Assembly (NCBI GenBank): GCA_023486985.1
Contig: JAMDEM010000116.1
Span: 1 to 7,858, forward strand
From: Bacillota bacterium
GTDB taxonomy: Bacteria > Vulcanimicrobiota > JAMDEM01
DNA length: 7,858 nucleotides
Direction of reading: 5' to 3'
Shown here: in pieces, positions 6,817 to 7,858 of the stretch
How positions within the stretch are numbered: position 1 is the first letter of the stretch
Layout: every line of letters begins with the position of its first letter
Position numbers and translations under genes: made by a program
The notes under the pieces: model-generated
Told to the model about the DNA's origin: nothing
Databases searched by the model: none
What the model saw: only the letters and a program-made list of their open reading frames with translations

Positions 6817-7649
6817 ATAAAGAGCAAGAAATGAAAGAAGCAATTCAATCCGTTATTAAAATGATGATGGATAGGGTCATGCAAAAGGTCCTAAAAGATG
6901 ACCCATTTATAAGAGAAGAGCATAAAGCGAAGAGGCCGCTTTATGCCGCGCTAGTGCCTGATGAAATCTTTAAGGGTTCTCATTTTGAAAGAAGATTTGT
7001 AACTCCGTTCGGAGATGTCTGGGAAAAATTAGCTATTGTCGCCGCTAACCAGGGATTGGGTTTTGGTATGAAAGGGCACAGTATTACTGGCAAAGTAAAT
7101 GCAGAAAGATTGCGCAGAATTCAAGAGATATTGAATAACCTCGAACATTCCGAAAAAGGAAAGAAGAAAATTAAGCCGGACTGGGTTAATGAATTGAACT
7201 ATATTTTAGAAGGCAATAGCACGGAAATTATTCCGGTTACTGTAATTTGTGATATTTATGCAGAAGACAGAGAAAATAACAAAAAGTATGCATTTGAGTT
7301 AAAAGCACCATTGCCCAATAGTGATCAGACAAAAGTCAGTAAAGAAAAAATTCTTAAGCTTTATAGTATGGAACCTTGCCATGTGGATAGTGCTTATTAT
7401 GCATTGCCATATAATCCTTTTGGAGAAAGAAAAAATTATTCATGGGCATTCCCATCGCGATGGTTTGATATGAAAAACGATGAAGTAGTTTTGATCGGGA
7501 ACGAATTTTGGGAAAAGATCGGTGGAATAGGAACATATAACGCATTTATTAGTGCAGTTAATGAAATTGGAGCGTATTATAAAGACAGAATATATAGGGA
7601 ATTTCTAGGCATCGAACCTCCGACTGATTTGGATGAGGGTAAACTTTAA
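6813..7649 (+). CDS. Type II restriction endonuclease, TdeIII-family-like (PD-(D/E)XK)
   Basis: The product is 278 aa from the ATG at 6813, which overlaps the methyltransferase stop (TGA 6814-6816) and has GGA at 6803-6805. The in-frame TTG at 6801 would add four residues and is less likely. The endonuclease should cut unmodified foreign DNA at the site methylated by its partner. A PD-(D/E)XK core is visible: Asp147 in 'VTVICDIYAED', then Glu162 and Lys164 in 'YAFELKAPLP'. Further on, 'AYYALPYNPFGERKNYSWAF' (194-213) and 'VLIGNEFWEKIGGIGTY' (226-242) resemble the TdeIII/MjaII endonuclease family as I remember it. Named members cut GGNCC, but specificity cannot be inferred here. The N-terminal region (1-40) is helical and charged. 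Overlap with the methyltransferase strongly supports a restriction-modification pair. The family name is less certain than the nuclease call. Confidence 0.8.
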   Translation: MNKEQEMKEAIQSVIKMMMDRVMQKVLKDDPFIREEHKAKRPLYAALVPDEIFKGSHFERRFVTPFGDVWEKLAIVAANQGLGFGMKGHSITGKVNAERLRRIQEILNNLEHSEKGKKKIKPDWVNELNYILEGNSTEIIPVTVICDIYAEDRENNKKYAFELKAPLPNSDQTKVSKEKILKLYSMEPCHVDSAYYALPYNPFGERKNYSWAFPSRWFDMKNDEVVLIGNEFWEKIGGIGTYNAFISAVNEIGAYYKDRIYREFLGIEPPTDLDEGKL

Positions 7650-7652
7650 ACT

Positions 7653-7858
7653 ATGGATTTATCAGAATTAGACAAAAAGTATTTTATCGATCCACACAAA
7701 TATAATTGTCCTTTTTGCAAGAGGAATCATGTTAGCTATCGTATAAGGGATGTGAAAGTTTTTGATTGGACGGAAGAAAAAACATGTGCTGTATTTTTTG
7801 TGCTATGCGAATCTTGTTCAAAGACTTCACTTCACTTTAGTTTCAAAGAAATTCGCTA
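7653..7858 (+). CDS. Zinc-ribbon protein, N-terminal part (truncated by window end)
   Basis: An ATG three bases after the endonuclease stop opens a frame that stays open for 68 codons to the window end; the last two bases (TA) begin either a stop or a tyrosine codon. It encodes two CxxC knuckles, 'CPFC' (Cys19, Cys22) and 'CESC' (Cys52, Cys55), with an intervening beta-like segment ('HVSYRIRDVKVFDW'), the layout of a zinc ribbon. Such ribbons often begin DUF4145-type proteins found near restriction systems, but that identity is a guess because the rest is missing. No strong ribosome-binding site is close (GAGGGT at 7635-7640 is 12 bases away), so translation may be coupled to the upstream gene. 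A complete ~68-residue zinc-ribbon protein is the other possibility. Confidence 0.6.
   Translation, partial: MDLSELDKKYFIDPHKYNCPFCKRNHVSYRIRDVKVFDWTEEKTCAVFFVLCESCSKTSLHFSFKEIR

Noticed and set aside
1..7858. CRISPR array, tRNA/rRNA genes, transposase or integrase
   Set aside because: No regularly spaced direct repeats, cloverleaf or rRNA-like stretch, or recombinase motifs were seen on either strand.

Overview
The window looks like a bacterial chromosome fragment with every gene on the + strand. It has two parts. The left part (1-4800) is the recombination and DNA-end-processing pair addB (3' part only) and addA. The right part (4801-7858) is visibly more AT-rich and carries a small accessory cluster: a single-pass membrane protein, a DNA methyltransferase, a restriction endonuclease resembling the TdeIII family, and the start of a zinc-ribbon protein cut by the window end. 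No RNA gene, CRISPR array, transposase or integrase is visible. The species cannot be fixed. An AddAB enzyme with Fe-S-type nuclease domains, and in-frame palindromic repeats of the 'PPFTKGG' kind, suggest an anaerobic Gram-negative lineage such as Nitrospirota or Desulfobacterota, but that is a weak inference.

Layout. The addB reading frame is open from the first base, so its start lies outside the window. It ends at 1450 and overlaps the addA start by the ATGA arrangement, so the two are translationally coupled. A 75-base AT-rich gap with a possible promoter follows. Then come a TTG-started membrane protein (4876-5580), the methyltransferase (5623-6816), the endonuclease (start most likely 6813, again an ATGA overlap) and the zinc-ribbon ORF (from 7653). 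The close spacing (42 bases, -4, +3) argues for one accessory operon.

How the genes may work together. The methyltransferase and endonuclease form a plausible type II restriction-modification pair. Ends made by restriction are natural substrates for AddAB, which degrades foreign linear DNA and starts repair of host breaks, so the two parts are functionally compatible although probably acquired separately. The membrane protein (a DUF4760-like fold is my best guess) and the zinc-ribbon ORF are accessory genes of unknown role.

Most notable observation. The methyltransferase gene contains a perfect 31-bp inverted repeat (5895-5925 and 6434-6464) flanking 508 bp. One arm encodes the conserved segment just after the SAM-binding motif I. 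The other lies just before the catalytic SPPY motif and replaces the hydrophobic strand expected there with an unrelated polar peptide. If the segment inverted, the reading frame would hit a TAA directly after the first arm. This could be an on/off DNA-inversion switch, a template-switch mutation that damaged the enzyme, or an assembly artefact. Long reads would tell these apart.
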